In this document: piece after piece, positions 8,137-16,422 of the stretch
Position numbering within the stretch: the stretch's first letter is position 1
How the letters are laid out: the number at the start of each line of letters is the position of its first letter
Assembly: GCF_001712755.1 (NCBI RefSeq)
Contig: NZ_MDKC01000023.1
Coordinates: 62,001-126,000 of the forward strand
Source of the DNA: Gottfriedia luciferensis
GTDB taxonomy: Bacteria; Bacillota; Bacilli; Bacillales; Bacillaceae_G
Direction of reading: 5' to 3'
Length of the DNA: 64,000 nucleotides
Notes under the pieces: generated by a model
Database searches by the model: none
Told to the model about the DNA's origin: nothing
What the model saw: only the letters and a program-made list of their open reading frames with translations
Program-made: the position numbers and the translations under genes

Positions 8137-9066
8137 ATGAGAGAGAAAAATAAAGCAGTTTATGGGGGTCAAGCAATCGTAGAGGGCGTAATGTTTGGTG
8201 GCAAAACACATACAGTCTCTGCTATCCGCAGGACAAATGAAGAAATTCAATATTATGAAGAACCGATACATATAAATCGGACAATGCAAAAATTAAAGAA
8301 AATTCCTTTTGTCCGTGGTGTAGTCGCGATTATACAAGCAAGTATTAATGGATCTAAGCATTTAAATTACTCAACTGAAAGATATGGAATTGATCCAAAA
8401 GATGATGAGAAAATTGCAATTGAGCGTGAAAAACAAAAAGGTACACTTGCAACTTATCTCGGACTTTCATTACTAGCCGTTTTATCATTTATAGTTGGAA
8501 AAGTTATTTTTACACTTGTACCGGTACTACTAGCAGCAACATTGAAACCAATATTTGAAACCGATTTTCAACAAGTCGTAATAGAAAGTATCTTAAAACT
8601 AGGTTTTTTATTAATTTATATTTACTTAGTTTCATTGACTCCATTTATAAAAAGAGTGTTTATGTATCACGGTGCCGAGCATAAAGTGATTAATGCATAT
8701 GAAAATAATATTCCTTTAACGATTGAAGGAGTCCAATCACAATCTAGACTACATTATCGTTGTGGAAGTAGCTTTATCCTATTTACTGTAATAGTTGGTA
8801 TGTTCATATACTTCTTAGTTCCAACTAGCCCACTATGGCTAAGAATTGTCGATCGACTTTTATTAATTCCAGTCGTTATAGGTGTTTCGTTCGAAGTTCT
8901 CCAATTAACAAATAAAGTTCGAAATGTTCCTATATTAAGATGGGTAGGTTACCCTGGATTATGGCTTCAATTATTAACAACGAAAGAACCAACTGATGAT
9001 CAAGTTGAAGTCTCAATCGCTTCATTTAACCGACTTTTAGAAGTGGAAAAAAATAACAAGAATTAA
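8137..9066 (+). CDS. yqhQ: DUF1385 family membrane protein YqhQ
   Basis: 309 aa. The opening AVYGGQAIVEGVMFGGKTHT is the signature of DUF1385, with the Gly-Gly-Gln-Ala and Glu-Gly-Val-Met blocks. Membrane segments lie near residues 105-145, 155-180 and 200-260, and a conserved MYHGAEHKVINAYE and SRLHYRCGSSF follow. Function is not established; the family is often called a putative metal-dependent enzyme. It is divergent from yqhR and upstream of yqhP. Confidence 0.9.
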   Translation: MREKNKAVYGGQAIVEGVMFGGKTHTVSAIRRTNEEIQYYEEPIHINRTMQKLKKIPFVRGVVAIIQASINGSKHLNYSTERYGIDPKDDEKIAIEREKQKGTLATYLGLSLLAVLSFIVGKVIFTLVPVLLAATLKPIFETDFQQVVIESILKLGFLLIYIYLVSLTPFIKRVFMYHGAEHKVINAYENNIPLTIEGVQSQSRLHYRCGSSFILFTVIVGMFIYFLVPTSPLWLRIVDRLLLIPVVIGVSFEVLQLTNKVRNVPILRWVGYPGLWLQLLTTKEPTDDQVEVSIASFNRLLEVEKNNKN

Positions 9067-9176
9067 TTGACAGAATTTTATAAAAAATATCAACTTATTG
9101 GATAAAATGTAATAAACTATAAGAAACAATGTTTTTCTAATACATTATTTACTCTTCACCATAGGAGGTGCTTAAA

Positions 9177-9572
9177 GTGAATCAAAAAGTGTACACATCA
9201 ATATTTTATGGAATTATAGCATTAGCACTTTTTGGCTTAATTGCTCAGTTGATAAACGATCCAGCAAAATTATTACAACGATTTTTGTTTATTGGATTAA
9301 TCCTTTTAATTATTTATTTTATTTATAGAGTTTTTACATCTTCAAACAGTCAAAGAGGCCAACAAGACTCCTATCGTAAGGCTGCAAAACAAACTATAAA
9401 AAAATATAACACTCAAAAATCTAGCTCGTTTAAAAAATCGATTAACAAATCAAAGCCCACTTCAAGAAAAAGTACCTCCACTCCTTTGTTAAAAAAACGA
9501 TCAAAGGATGCAAGTCACTTAACTGTGATTGAGGGTGAAAAGGGCAAAAAGAAAGACCGTGCTTCCTACTAA
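9177..9572 (+). CDS. yqhP: YqhP / SA1362 family small membrane protein
   Basis: 131 aa from GTG at 9177. AGGAGG at 9163-9168 sets this start; an in-frame GTG at 9168 overlaps the ribosome binding site. Two membrane helices lie within residues about 5-55, followed by a very basic Lys/Ser/Thr tail (KPTSRKSTSTPLLKKRS). The synteny is yqhQ-yqhP as in B. subtilis. Function unknown. The terminator that follows overlaps its last codons. Confidence 0.8.
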   Translation: MNQKVYTSIFYGIIALALFGLIAQLINDPAKLLQRFLFIGLILLIIYFIYRVFTSSNSQRGQQDSYRKAAKQTIKKYNTQKSSSFKKSINKSKPTSRKSTSTPLLKKRSKDASHLTVIEGEKGKKKDRASY

Positions 9573-9585
9573 GCACGGTCTTTTT
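9552..9585. terminator. Bidirectional terminator between yqhP and mntR
   Basis: Stem AAGACCGTGCTT / AAGCACGGTCTT with loop CCTACT, followed by TTTTT on the plus strand. On the minus strand the stem is also followed by T-rich sequence. It serves the convergent genes yqhP and mntR. Confidence 0.85.
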
Positions 9586-10021
9586 AATTATTTGAATTCG
9601 ATTGGGCTTCATTAGACTTTTGAATATCTTTTAATGCTTCGATTCGATTTTTATCTTCTTCAAAGAACTGAACTAGTTCTCCAATTCGATCAATCGCTTC
9701 CCAACTCATATGATGTTCCATTCCTTCAACATCTTGATAAATTAAGTTTTCATCTACACCAATAATTCTTAAGAATTGCTCAAGTAATACATGGCGATAG
9801 ACAAGTCTTTTTCCCATTTTTTTACCTTTTTGTGTTAGGATTAATCCTCTATATTTTTCATAAATTAAGTAATCGTCTTTATCTAGTTTTTGCACCATTT
9901 TGGTTACTGACGATGGGTGTACAGATAATGCTTCAGCAATATCAGATACACGAGCATACCCTTTATCTTCAATTAAAAGGTAAATTTGTTCAATATAATC
10001 TTCCATACTAGGTGTGGGCAT
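9584..10021 (-). CDS. mntR: Manganese transport regulator MntR (DtxR family)
   Basis: 145 aa from [27 protein letters not shown] upstream supports this ATG over an earlier start. An N-terminal winged helix-turn-helix (residues about 5-65, [23 protein letters not shown]) is followed by the dimerisation/metal domain with [18 protein letters not shown]. MntR binds Mn(II) and represses Mn uptake genes. Asp at residue 8, the His residues in EHHMS and the Glu ligands are consistent with an Mn sensor. No mnt transporter is nearby. Confidence 0.93.
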   Translation of the reverse strand: MPTPSMEDYIEQIYLLIEDKGYARVSDIAEALSVHPSSVTKMVQKLDKDDYLIYEKYRGLILTQKGKKMGKRLVYRHVLLEQFLRIIGVDENLIYQDVEGMEHHMSWEAIDRIGELVQFFEEDKNRIEALKDIQKSNEAQSNSNN

Positions 10022-10039
10022 GTTCTTCCTCCAATACAC

Positions 10040-10228
10040 TCATTCAAACTTTATTCCGTCACAATAAGCATCAATAAAATGATACACCACATAAACCAAA
10101 AGTGCAATTAACATGAACTCATTTAAATGATAAGAGAACGTCATTCTGTATAAGAGTATGATGAAAATAATAAGAGTGTACCTAAAAAATAGATACACTT
10201 CATTATGTAAAATATTGAATTTCTCCAT
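10040..10228 (-). CDS. Small membrane protein, function unknown
   Basis: 62 aa with two hydrophobic segments (residues about 10-28 and 38-54). Its ATG lies inside the 3' end of splB, overlapping by 26 bp in another frame. It ends 18 bp before mntR on the same strand. No good ribosome binding site precedes the ATG, so expression would rely on coupling to splB. I do not recognise a family. It is probably real because it fills the splB-mntR gap exactly, but chance cannot be excluded. Confidence 0.5.
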   Translation of the reverse strand: MEKFNILHNEVYLFFRYTLIIFIILLYRMTFSYHLNEFMLIALLVYVVYHFIDAYCDGIKFE

Positions 10229-11228
10229 TAGGAAAATACTTTTTTATATAACCCGAAATGGTCTCTTCAATTGAAGCAGCCTCTTCTTTTTGATAAACAT
10301 ATTTTCCAATTCCATATTTGCCCCATTTATATTTCCTTTTCTCTTCATCCATTTCAAGTTTAGTATTAGGATATCTCTGTAAAATCACTTTTTTGGCAGG
10401 CTTAGTAAAACGATGCTGTATAAGCTCGAACGTCATATTTTCATTTGCCAATTCACCTAAAGCATCCTTTAATCGAATAAAAAGCTCCTCATAGCCCTCT
10501 TCCCAATCTTCATGCATATAAATAGGTGCAACAATAAAACCAAATGGATATCCTGCATATGCTACTTTTTTTGCGGCTTCTATTCTTTCATCAAATGAAC
10601 CAGTTCCAGGTTCGAAGTTTTTGATAACATACCTAGAATTAATACTGAATCTAAATGTTGTTTTTCCATTATGCTTTGCATCAAGTAAATGGTCTACATG
10701 TGGAAATTTCGTTACAAATCGTAAACGACCGTATTCTGTTTCACCAATAAATTCAATCGTTTTCTTAAGAGAATGTGTTAAATAATCTATTCCAACTATA
10801 TCAGAAGTACACGCAGCCTCAAACCGTGTAATCTCCGGCTCGCGTTCCTTTATATATTTCTGTGCTTGCTCAAAAATATCTTCTAAATTTACATATACCC
10901 GTATATAGGGCTTGGAACCAAGTGTTGTTTGTAAGTAACAATAATGACAATGCCCCATACAGCCTGTAGCAAGAGGAATCGCATATTCCGCTGAAGGTTT
11001 AGATGTTTCAAACTTTAATGTCTTACGCAACCCAACTACTAAAGTTGACTTAGCGATTCGATATTTTTCCACATCATTTTCACCAGGTAAATTTCGAATT
11101 TGATTATGGGATGTTGTTTCTCTTATTTCTAGACCCATCTGCTCAAATTTCTCCTTTAACTCCTTTCCTAACGGATACTCTAAAGCTTGGGGCTCGAAAT
11201 AAACAAGCTTTGGTATAAAAGGCTTCAT
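10203..11228 (-). CDS. splB: Spore photoproduct lyase
   Basis: 341 aa from MKPFIPKLVYFEPQALEYP, preceded by AAGGAG; the frame is open further upstream, but that start lacks a ribosome binding site. Radical SAM enzyme with the CX3CX2C cluster (GCMGHCHYCYLQT, about residues 89-96) and the conserved FEAACTSDIVG Cys. It repairs the 5-thyminyl-5,6-dihydrothymine spore photoproduct during germination. No splA is adjacent. A possible forespore promoter lies upstream. In B. subtilis a different gene, yqhO, neighbours mntR. Confidence 0.96.
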   Translation of the reverse strand: MKPFIPKLVYFEPQALEYPLGKELKEKFEQMGLEIRETTSHNQIRNLPGENDVEKYRIAKSTLVVGLRKTLKFETSKPSAEYAIPLATGCMGHCHYCYLQTTLGSKPYIRVYVNLEDIFEQAQKYIKEREPEITRFEAACTSDIVGIDYLTHSLKKTIEFIGETEYGRLRFVTKFPHVDHLLDAKHNGKTTFRFSINSRYVIKNFEPGTGSFDERIEAAKKVAYAGYPFGFIVAPIYMHEDWEEGYEELFIRLKDALGELANENMTFELIQHRFTKPAKKVILQRYPNTKLEMDEEKRKYKWGKYGIGKYVYQKEEAASIEETISGYIKKYFPNGEIQYFT

Positions 11229-11244
11229 ATAATCTACTCCTTCT

Positions 11245-11275
11245 CCACTTTTTTGTTTAGTATTAACTCCAATCA
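11245..11275 (-). promoter_or_regulatory. Possible sigma-G promoter of splB
   Basis: On the minus strand TGATTT, then 16 nt, then AATACTA lies a short distance upstream of the splB ribosome binding site. This resembles the forespore sigma-G pattern TGMATA / CATACTA, and splB is a sigma-G gene in B. subtilis. The match is partial and the surroundings are AT-rich. Confidence 0.35.
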
Positions 11276-11276
11276 T

Positions 11277-11527
11277 AATTAAATCAGTGGAAAAGGTAGG
11301 AAGTTCTCTTGTAGTGCTCGTTTATTTTTACTTGATGCCTAAATTGAACGGTATGAGGGTATTTTATTGCTTGATCTGCAAAAAAAGATGGATTTATTTA
11401 TAAGGGATTAACTTTTTATTGAATTACGCTACATATCGGCGGTTTCATTAAAATTTTGCGTTCAATATGACTTATATTATAATTAAACCCCGCTAGGATA
11501 CCCATAGCTGTATTGGTATATTTTTGA
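11277..11527. other. Gene-free region between splB and the 21-bp repeat array
   Basis: About 250 bp with short open frames only and no ribosome binding sites. No hairpin with a T tract and no riboswitch signature was seen. Confidence 0.5.
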
Positions 11528-11700
11528 TTTATTTGCGGTTTTCGTATTTTTATTTGCGGTTTTCGTATTTTTATTTGCGGTTTTCGAATTTTAATTGCAC
11601 TTTTGCCTTTTTTAATTGCGTTTTTCGAATTTTAATTGCACTTTCGCCTCTTTTAAATTGCACTTCTACATTTCCTCTTTTATTTACACTTCTAATTTAT
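11528..11700. repeat. Degenerate tandem array, about 21-bp period
   Basis: Seven to eight units in a row. The first three are nearly identical (TTATTTGCGGTTTTCGTATT). Later ones drift to TTAATTGCACTTTTGCC, TTAATTGCGTTTTTCGAA and AATTGCACTTTCGCC. An open frame across the array encodes only a repeated YFYLRFS pattern and is not a gene. No spacers of constant length separate the units, so it is not a CRISPR array. It sits between the ends of lipM and the start region of splB. Confidence 0.85.
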
Positions 11701-11726
11701 AACCATCTCTCCCCACAAACTCAATA

Positions 11727-11756
11727 CAAAAAAAAGAAAGCCAAAAAGGCTTTCAA
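11727..11756 (-). terminator. Terminator after lipM
   Basis: Stem GAAAGCC / GGCTTTC with a five-base loop, followed on the minus strand by nine T. It lies just past the lipM stop. Confidence 0.88.
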
Positions 11757-11763
11757 TAAAAAA

Positions 11764-12597
11764 CTACTTACGTAAGTTCCATTCCTCAGTACCATATTTA
11801 GTAGCAGCTAATTCCTGTACTTCCTTCTCCTGAGCCTCTGTTAATTCATAAGGCACCAACTCGATATCTAAGCCAATTTCGAAGCCTTTTTCAAATGCTT
11901 CATAAAGGTCAGCCATTGTTTTAGGAGTAGTACTTTCTGCATTGATCCATGTTGCACGATCTAAGAATCGTTTTTTCATTCTTTCTCTTACTGCGTCTGA
12001 AGAGAAGATATATAAGTCATATAACATGTCAACATCGATATTTAAAGGAATTGAACCGTGCTGAAGAATTGAGCCCTTTTGTCTCGTTTGAGCACTTCCA
12101 GCAATTTTTTTATCATTAACAACTACTTCATACCATGATGGCGCATCAAAACATACAGCACTTGCTGGGTTTTTTAGTTCATTTTTTTCTTCTGCAGTTT
12201 TTGGTACAGAAAAAGATGCATCTAAACCAAGTAGCTTGTACCCTTCTAAAATTCCCATTGAAATCACTCGATATGCTTCTGTAACAGATACAGGCATATT
12301 AGGGTAGCTTTCTGGAACAATTACGCTATAAGTTAATTCATCATGATGAAGTACGCTTCTTCCACCAGTTTGGCGTCTTACGAAATCACCATTGTATTTT
12401 TTTAACGCTTCTAAACTTATTTCTTGGTTTTTTTGGAAATATCCGATTGTTACAGTAGGATTTTCCCATTCATAGAAACGCAGTGTTGGAAGAAAACCTT
12501 CTTCACTTTGCCACTTGATTAAGCATTCATCAAGAGCCATATTATAGCTACCTGATTTTACTCCGCTATTAATAAAATTCCACTTTGTCTTTGTCAT
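11764..12597 (-). CDS. lipM: Octanoyltransferase LipM (octanoyl-[ACP] to GcvH)
   Basis: 277 aa BPL/LPL-fold enzyme. The ligand loop RRQTGGRSVLHHDELTYS (about residues 74-91), the Cys in AVCFDAPSWYEVV (about 148) and the Lys in KKIAGSAQTRQKG are the LipM signature. It moves octanoate from acyl carrier protein to GcvH, the first step of lipoate assembly in Bacillus. The glycine cleavage genes it serves are about 20 kb away here, while in B. subtilis they are neighbours. It is divergent from yqhL. Confidence 0.93.
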   Translation of the reverse strand: MTKTKWNFINSGVKSGSYNMALDECLIKWQSEEGFLPTLRFYEWENPTVTIGYFQKNQEISLEALKKYNGDFVRRQTGGRSVLHHDELTYSVIVPESYPNMPVSVTEAYRVISMGILEGYKLLGLDASFSVPKTAEEKNELKNPASAVCFDAPSWYEVVVNDKKIAGSAQTRQKGSILQHGSIPLNIDVDMLYDLYIFSSDAVRERMKKRFLDRATWINAESTTPKTMADLYEAFEKGFEIGLDIELVPYELTEAQEKEVQELAATKYGTEEWNLRK

Positions 12598-12712
12598 GTT
12601 GAAAATCTCCTCATTTTTCGATAAATTTTTACTTTTTTAATGAAAGTTTCTTGCACAATCCTACTAGAGAATTATAATAAGATAAGTAGGTAATTGAAAG
12701 GTGTTGAAAAAT

Positions 12713-13096
12713 TTGAGTCAGTTTTTACCAATAATTTTTGTCGTACTAGGTATCATTGTATACTCAACAGTTATGTATTTCTACCAAAAACGTTTAATTA
12801 AAACGTTAACTGAGGAAGAATTTCGTGCTGGCTACCGTAAAGCTCAGCTAATTGACTTACGTGATCAAGAAGATTTTAAGAACGGCCATATATTAGGTGC
12901 TCGTAATATTCCGTTCGCACAATTAAAAACGCGTTCAAAAGAAATTCGTAAAGATCAAGCAGTATATTTATATGATCAAATGGGCGTTCGTCCAGGACAA
13001 GCTGCACGTATTTTACGTAAACAAGGTGTTACAGAACTTTACCAACTTAAAGGCGGCTACAAACTTTGGTCTGGTAAAATAAAAAAAGGTTTATAA
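12713..13096 (+). CDS. yqhL: YqhL-like membrane-anchored rhodanese-fold protein, Cys-less
   Basis: 127 aa from a TTG at 12713, chosen because AAAGGTG ends 9 nt before it; a GTG at 12701 is the alternative. One N-terminal membrane helix (residues about 3-22) precedes a rhodanese domain with EEFRAGYRKAQLIDLRDQED and LYQLKGGYKLWSGKIK. The active-site loop reads YLYDQMGVRPGQAA, so the position normally held by the catalytic Cys is Asp. A sulfurtransferase reaction is therefore unlikely; a binding or scaffold role is possible. It neighbours lipM as in B. subtilis. Confidence 0.8.
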   Translation: MSQFLPIIFVVLGIIVYSTVMYFYQKRLIKTLTEEEFRAGYRKAQLIDLRDQEDFKNGHILGARNIPFAQLKTRSKEIRKDQAVYLYDQMGVRPGQAARILRKQGVTELYQLKGGYKLWSGKIKKGL

Positions 13097-13112
13097 TCCA
13101 CATTTAATTGAA

Positions 13113-13146
13113 AAAACTACTTCATTTTTGTGAAGTAGTTTTTTGT
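13113..13146. terminator. Bidirectional terminator between yqhL and the cyclophilin gene
   Basis: Stem AAACTACTTCA / TGAAGTAGTTT with loop TTTTTG, flanked by A-rich and T-rich runs on both sides. The genes are convergent. Confidence 0.85.
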
Positions 13147-13149
13147 GTT

Positions 13150-13785
13150 TTATTCTTTATGAGTTTTTGGTTTAGCGTATTTCTCGCCTTTTGTATCGAC
13201 CTTTATGGACTCGATGATTACTGGAGTAACTGGTTTTTCCATTGAATCTACTTCAACTGCGTCAATTTTCTTAACAATATCGATTCCTTCTGTCACTTTA
13301 CCAAATGAAGCATATTGCCCATCTAGATCAGGTGTATCGTTTGCCATTATGAAAAATTGACTTCCTGCACTATTTGGATCACCAGTTCGTGCCATAGATA
13401 GAACACCTGTTGTATGTTTTAAGTTGTTTTTAAAGCCGTTTGATGTAAATTCTCCATTAATTGCATATCCTGGACCACCGCCACCAGTTCCCTCAGGGTC
13501 GCCACCTTGAATTACGAAGTCTCTAACAACTCGATGGAATGTTAATCCATTATAAAATCCTTTGTTTGCAAGTGTTATAAAATTATCTACTGTATTCGGT
13601 GCAATATTAGGATATAATTCAGCTTTAATAACACCGTAATCCTTAACTTTTATTGTTGCTATTGGTAATTTCACATGTTTTTTACCATTTGCAGATTTTT
13701 CATTATTGTTACCACATGCTGCTAATAAGCTGATTGTTAATACAAGACAGCTTATTAAAATTGCCCTAATCGATCTTTTTAACAT
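13150..13785 (-). CDS. Cyclophilin-type peptidyl-prolyl isomerase, lipoprotein
   Basis: 211 aa from MLKRSIRAI (AAGGA upstream). The signal peptide ends in the lipobox LLAAC (Cys at about residue 25), so the protein is probably anchored outside the membrane. The cyclophilin domain follows: FHRVVRDFVIQGGDPEGTG, GVLSMARTGDPNSAGSQFFI and YASFGKVTEG, with the catalytic Arg in FHRVV and the SQFFI block. It likely helps fold secreted proteins. It is the first gene of the 19-kb block that separates yqhL from gcvPB relative to B. subtilis. Confidence 0.9.
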   Translation of the reverse strand: MLKRSIRAILISCLVLTISLLAACGNNNEKSANGKKHVKLPIATIKVKDYGVIKAELYPNIAPNTVDNFITLANKGFYNGLTFHRVVRDFVIQGGDPEGTGGGGPGYAINGEFTSNGFKNNLKHTTGVLSMARTGDPNSAGSQFFIMANDTPDLDGQYASFGKVTEGIDIVKKIDAVEVDSMEKPVTPVIIESIKVDTKGEKYAKPKTHKE

Positions 13786-13898
13786 TTTTCCTTCTCCCCC
13801 TCTTTCATTTTTTAGTTTACCAAATTTGACCATGTATTTTCTATAGTTTCGAAAAATTGGGAATTTTTACACAGAGCCAGTTAATTCACATAAACAGA

Positions 13899-13936
13899 CA
13901 AAAACTGCTATTCAAATATAAAATGAATAACAGTTT
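13899..13936 (-). terminator. Terminator after the MMPL gene
   Basis: Imperfect stem AAACTG-TATTCA / TGAATA-CAGTTT with one bulge on each side, followed on the minus strand by TTTTTG. Confidence 0.6.
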
Positions 13937-13948
13937 CTTTTCATTCAT

Positions 13949-16180
13949 TTATCCAACTCGTTTAGATGGTTCCTCAATTTTATTTTTTGCAAATGGAAAC
14001 CACCAATTCCATTTTCCAAATAACTGCATTAAGCTAGGAACTAAAACTAAGCGAACGATTGTAGCATCCAAGAAAATGGCTATAGCAATCCCGATTCCCA
14101 TCTGTTTAACAGGTACCATATCCGTAAAAGCAAATGCTCCTGTAATAACAATCATTATAGATGCCGCTGATGTAATAATACGGCTCGTCGATACTAAGCC
14201 TTCTCTTGTTGAATAAGTATTATCTCCCGATTCATAGTATAGCTCTTGCATTCTCGACATTAAAAATACTTCATAGTCCATACTTAAACCAAACACTAAT
14301 CCAAAGACAAACACTGGCAAAATCAACATAATATCAGATTGAGGCAAGCCAAAATTACCACCTTGGAATAACCAAGTAATGATTCCAAACGTTGCACTTA
14401 AAGATAATACATTCATTAAGATCGCTTTGATTGGAATGATAATCGACCTAAATGCAATCATTAATATAACAAAAGTACTAACCATAATCACAAGTAAACC
14501 GTATACAATATTATCTGTAATCTCATCAAATAATTCTTGTTCAAATTTCACTTGACCACCGACAGTATAATCAAGCCCTTCAATTTTCCCATTGTATTTA
14601 TCTTCAAAATCTCTTACCCATTGTTTCCCTTTTTCTGATTTAGGATCAGAATTCAAGAATACTTGAATATAAGTTTTATTCTTTTTAATATAGGCATCAA
14701 TCGCAGGCTGAATTTTTGATGCGTTTGGAGATTTTAAAGCAGGTAATAATTGTTGAGCATTTAAATTAACAGCATTCAATACACTTTTAACTTCATAAAC
14801 ATTTTTGTCATCTTCAAGCTTTTTTTGTATCCTATCTAATGCGTTTACATTATTTTGTTTTAAAAAATCAGTATTGGATTCTAGTACAATTGAGATCGTT
14901 CCATGTGTTTGAGCTTCTGGAAGAAAAGCTTTTTGATATTTTTCATAATTAATTCTCGACGTTGCATCCTTTGGTAATGCATCAATTGTAGGTATATTTA
15001 GGTGCACATCCCTAATTGGAATGACGAAAAGACCTAAAATGATTAATGATGTTAGTGCCATGATGATTGGTCTTTTCATAACGAAATTTGCAAATTTTCT
15101 CCAAACGGCTTGTTGTTGGTCTTGGCTTCGATTCGCTATTGATTTTAACGTACCTTTATTAATATTTTTACCAAGAGCTGAAAGTACTGCTGGTAATAGA
15201 GTTAATGATAAAAATAAACTAACTAAGACCACAACTGCACCACTTATTGCGACACTTCTAAATAGATCAATATTTATGAAGTACAGAGCTGATAATCCAA
15301 TAAATACACAAATACCAGAAAAAATAATCGCTCTACCTGCAGTTGCAAACGTTATACTAATTGCTTCTTTTACTGATGAATGATTCTGTAATTCAGTCTT
15401 ATAACGGCTTACGAATAATAAGGCAAAATCAATTGATAACGCTAATCCAATCATCGGTGCTACATTTAAGACAAAGATTGATAAATCAACATGTTTACCT
15501 ATAAAGAATAAAATTCCAAATGTACTTAAAATACTAATCATACCGATTATAATTGGAATCGCAGATGCTACTAAGCTTCCAAATGCAAAAAATAGAACGA
15601 TAAACGCAATCGGTACACCAATCATTTCTGCTTTCTTTAAGTCTTCTTGACTAGTTTTATTCATTACATCACTAATGATTGTAAACCCTGTTGTTCCTAC
15701 CTTTACCGTATCATTTGAAAAAGACTCTACTTTTTTTGCAAATTTATTGTTTAGATCAACAAGTTTATCGTGATCCTTCTCATTGAATAAAAGAGATAAG
15801 TAGGCAATATTATCCTTTTTCATCCCCGGATTCAGTAGAGGGTGATGAAATTGTTTTATATTCTTTTCCTTTTGAACTTCCTTCACAATCCGTTCAATAT
15901 CAGATTGGAATTCGGCGTTAGAGGCACCTTTTTTCCGCTCAAGTATAATGATGAGTGAATCTGGCGATTGTTCAAATTCTTTTTCTAGCACATTCTTAGC
16001 TTTTTCATACTCTCCAGGTGTCCTAAAACCATCTCCATCTAAAATGCCAGGTAAATGCTTCGAATAAATACCTAGAATGATTGAAAAGATTGCTAAAATT
16101 GCAATAACAATATATCGTAATTGATAAATCGATCTACCCACCTTTTTCCAAGCACTATTTTCACTTACTGTACTTTTCAT
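13949..16180 (-). CDS. MMPL-family RND-type transporter
   Basis: 743 aa with the duplicated layout of MmpL/YdfJ-type proteins. One helix near residue 20-40 is followed by an extracytoplasmic loop (to about 175) and five to six helices, then a second helix (about 365-385), a second loop and a final helical set. Conserved polar helix motifs are present: GLALSIDFALLFVSRY in the first half and FGLSMDYEVFLMSRM in the second, each with the Asp-(Phe/Tyr) pair of the proton relay. It is a proton-driven exporter of unknown substrate, possibly lipids or drugs. No regulator is adjacent. Confidence 0.9.
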   Translation of the reverse strand: MKSTVSENSAWKKVGRSIYQLRYIVIAILAIFSIILGIYSKHLPGILDGDGFRTPGEYEKAKNVLEKEFEQSPDSLIIILERKKGASNAEFQSDIERIVKEVQKEKNIKQFHHPLLNPGMKKDNIAYLSLLFNEKDHDKLVDLNNKFAKKVESFSNDTVKVGTTGFTIISDVMNKTSQEDLKKAEMIGVPIAFIVLFFAFGSLVASAIPIIIGMISILSTFGILFFIGKHVDLSIFVLNVAPMIGLALSIDFALLFVSRYKTELQNHSSVKEAISITFATAGRAIIFSGICVFIGLSALYFINIDLFRSVAISGAVVVLVSLFLSLTLLPAVLSALGKNINKGTLKSIANRSQDQQQAVWRKFANFVMKRPIIMALTSLIILGLFVIPIRDVHLNIPTIDALPKDATSRINYEKYQKAFLPEAQTHGTISIVLESNTDFLKQNNVNALDRIQKKLEDDKNVYEVKSVLNAVNLNAQQLLPALKSPNASKIQPAIDAYIKKNKTYIQVFLNSDPKSEKGKQWVRDFEDKYNGKIEGLDYTVGGQVKFEQELFDEITDNIVYGLLVIMVSTFVILMIAFRSIIIPIKAILMNVLSLSATFGIITWLFQGGNFGLPQSDIMLILPVFVFGLVFGLSMDYEVFLMSRMQELYYESGDNTYSTREGLVSTSRIITSAASIMIVITGAFAFTDMVPVKQMGIGIAIAIFLDATIVRLVLVPSLMQLFGKWNWWFPFAKNKIEEPSKRVG

Positions 16181-16257
16181 TCTTCCACTCCTTATTTACA
16201 TATCCTACCAATATCTTATCAAACTGATGTAAATTCGCCTATTGATTTATATTATTA

Positions 16258-16380
16258 GTCAGAAAATAGAGAAAGAAAACTCTCTGAGTACAAGTCTTAA
16301 GGCTAAGACACAAGGGGTAGTTGCCATCCCGTTGAAATGACTAGCTCAATGACAATTGATTTTTTCTCAATGTGTAAAAA
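16258..16380. ncRNA. Possible small structured RNA, unassigned
   Basis: A non-coding stretch richer in GC than its surroundings. Three local hairpins are visible: GTCTTA-AGGC-TAAGAC, a GGG...CCC pair around TAGTTGCCAT, and TTGA...TCAA. On the plus strand a short TCAAT-GACA-ATTGA stem followed by TTTTTT could terminate it. I could not match it to a riboswitch or RNA class from memory. It may instead be a 3' remnant of a lost gene. Confidence 0.3.
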
Positions 16381-16422
16381 AACGCCCATAATATAAATCA
16401 ATTGATTTATATTAGAGCGTTA
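16375..16422 (-). terminator. Terminator of the PAP2-like gene
   Basis: A long hairpin built on the perfect 26-nt dyad TAATATAAATC..GATTTATATTA extended by AACGC / GCGTT, then TTTTTTT on the minus strand. It overlaps the stop codon of the upstream gene. Confidence 0.85.

Noticed and set aside
11528-11700. CRISPR array
   Set aside because: Units are contiguous, about 21 bp, degenerate, with no unique spacers and no cas genes.
11524-11775. Open frame of 83 codons in the plus strand
   Set aside because: It is created by the tandem repeat; the product is a repeated YFYLRFS pattern and there is no ribosome binding site.
15021-15383. Antisense open frames inside the MMPL, pbpA, gcv and other genes
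   Set aside because: They mirror strong coding frames on the other strand and lack start signals.
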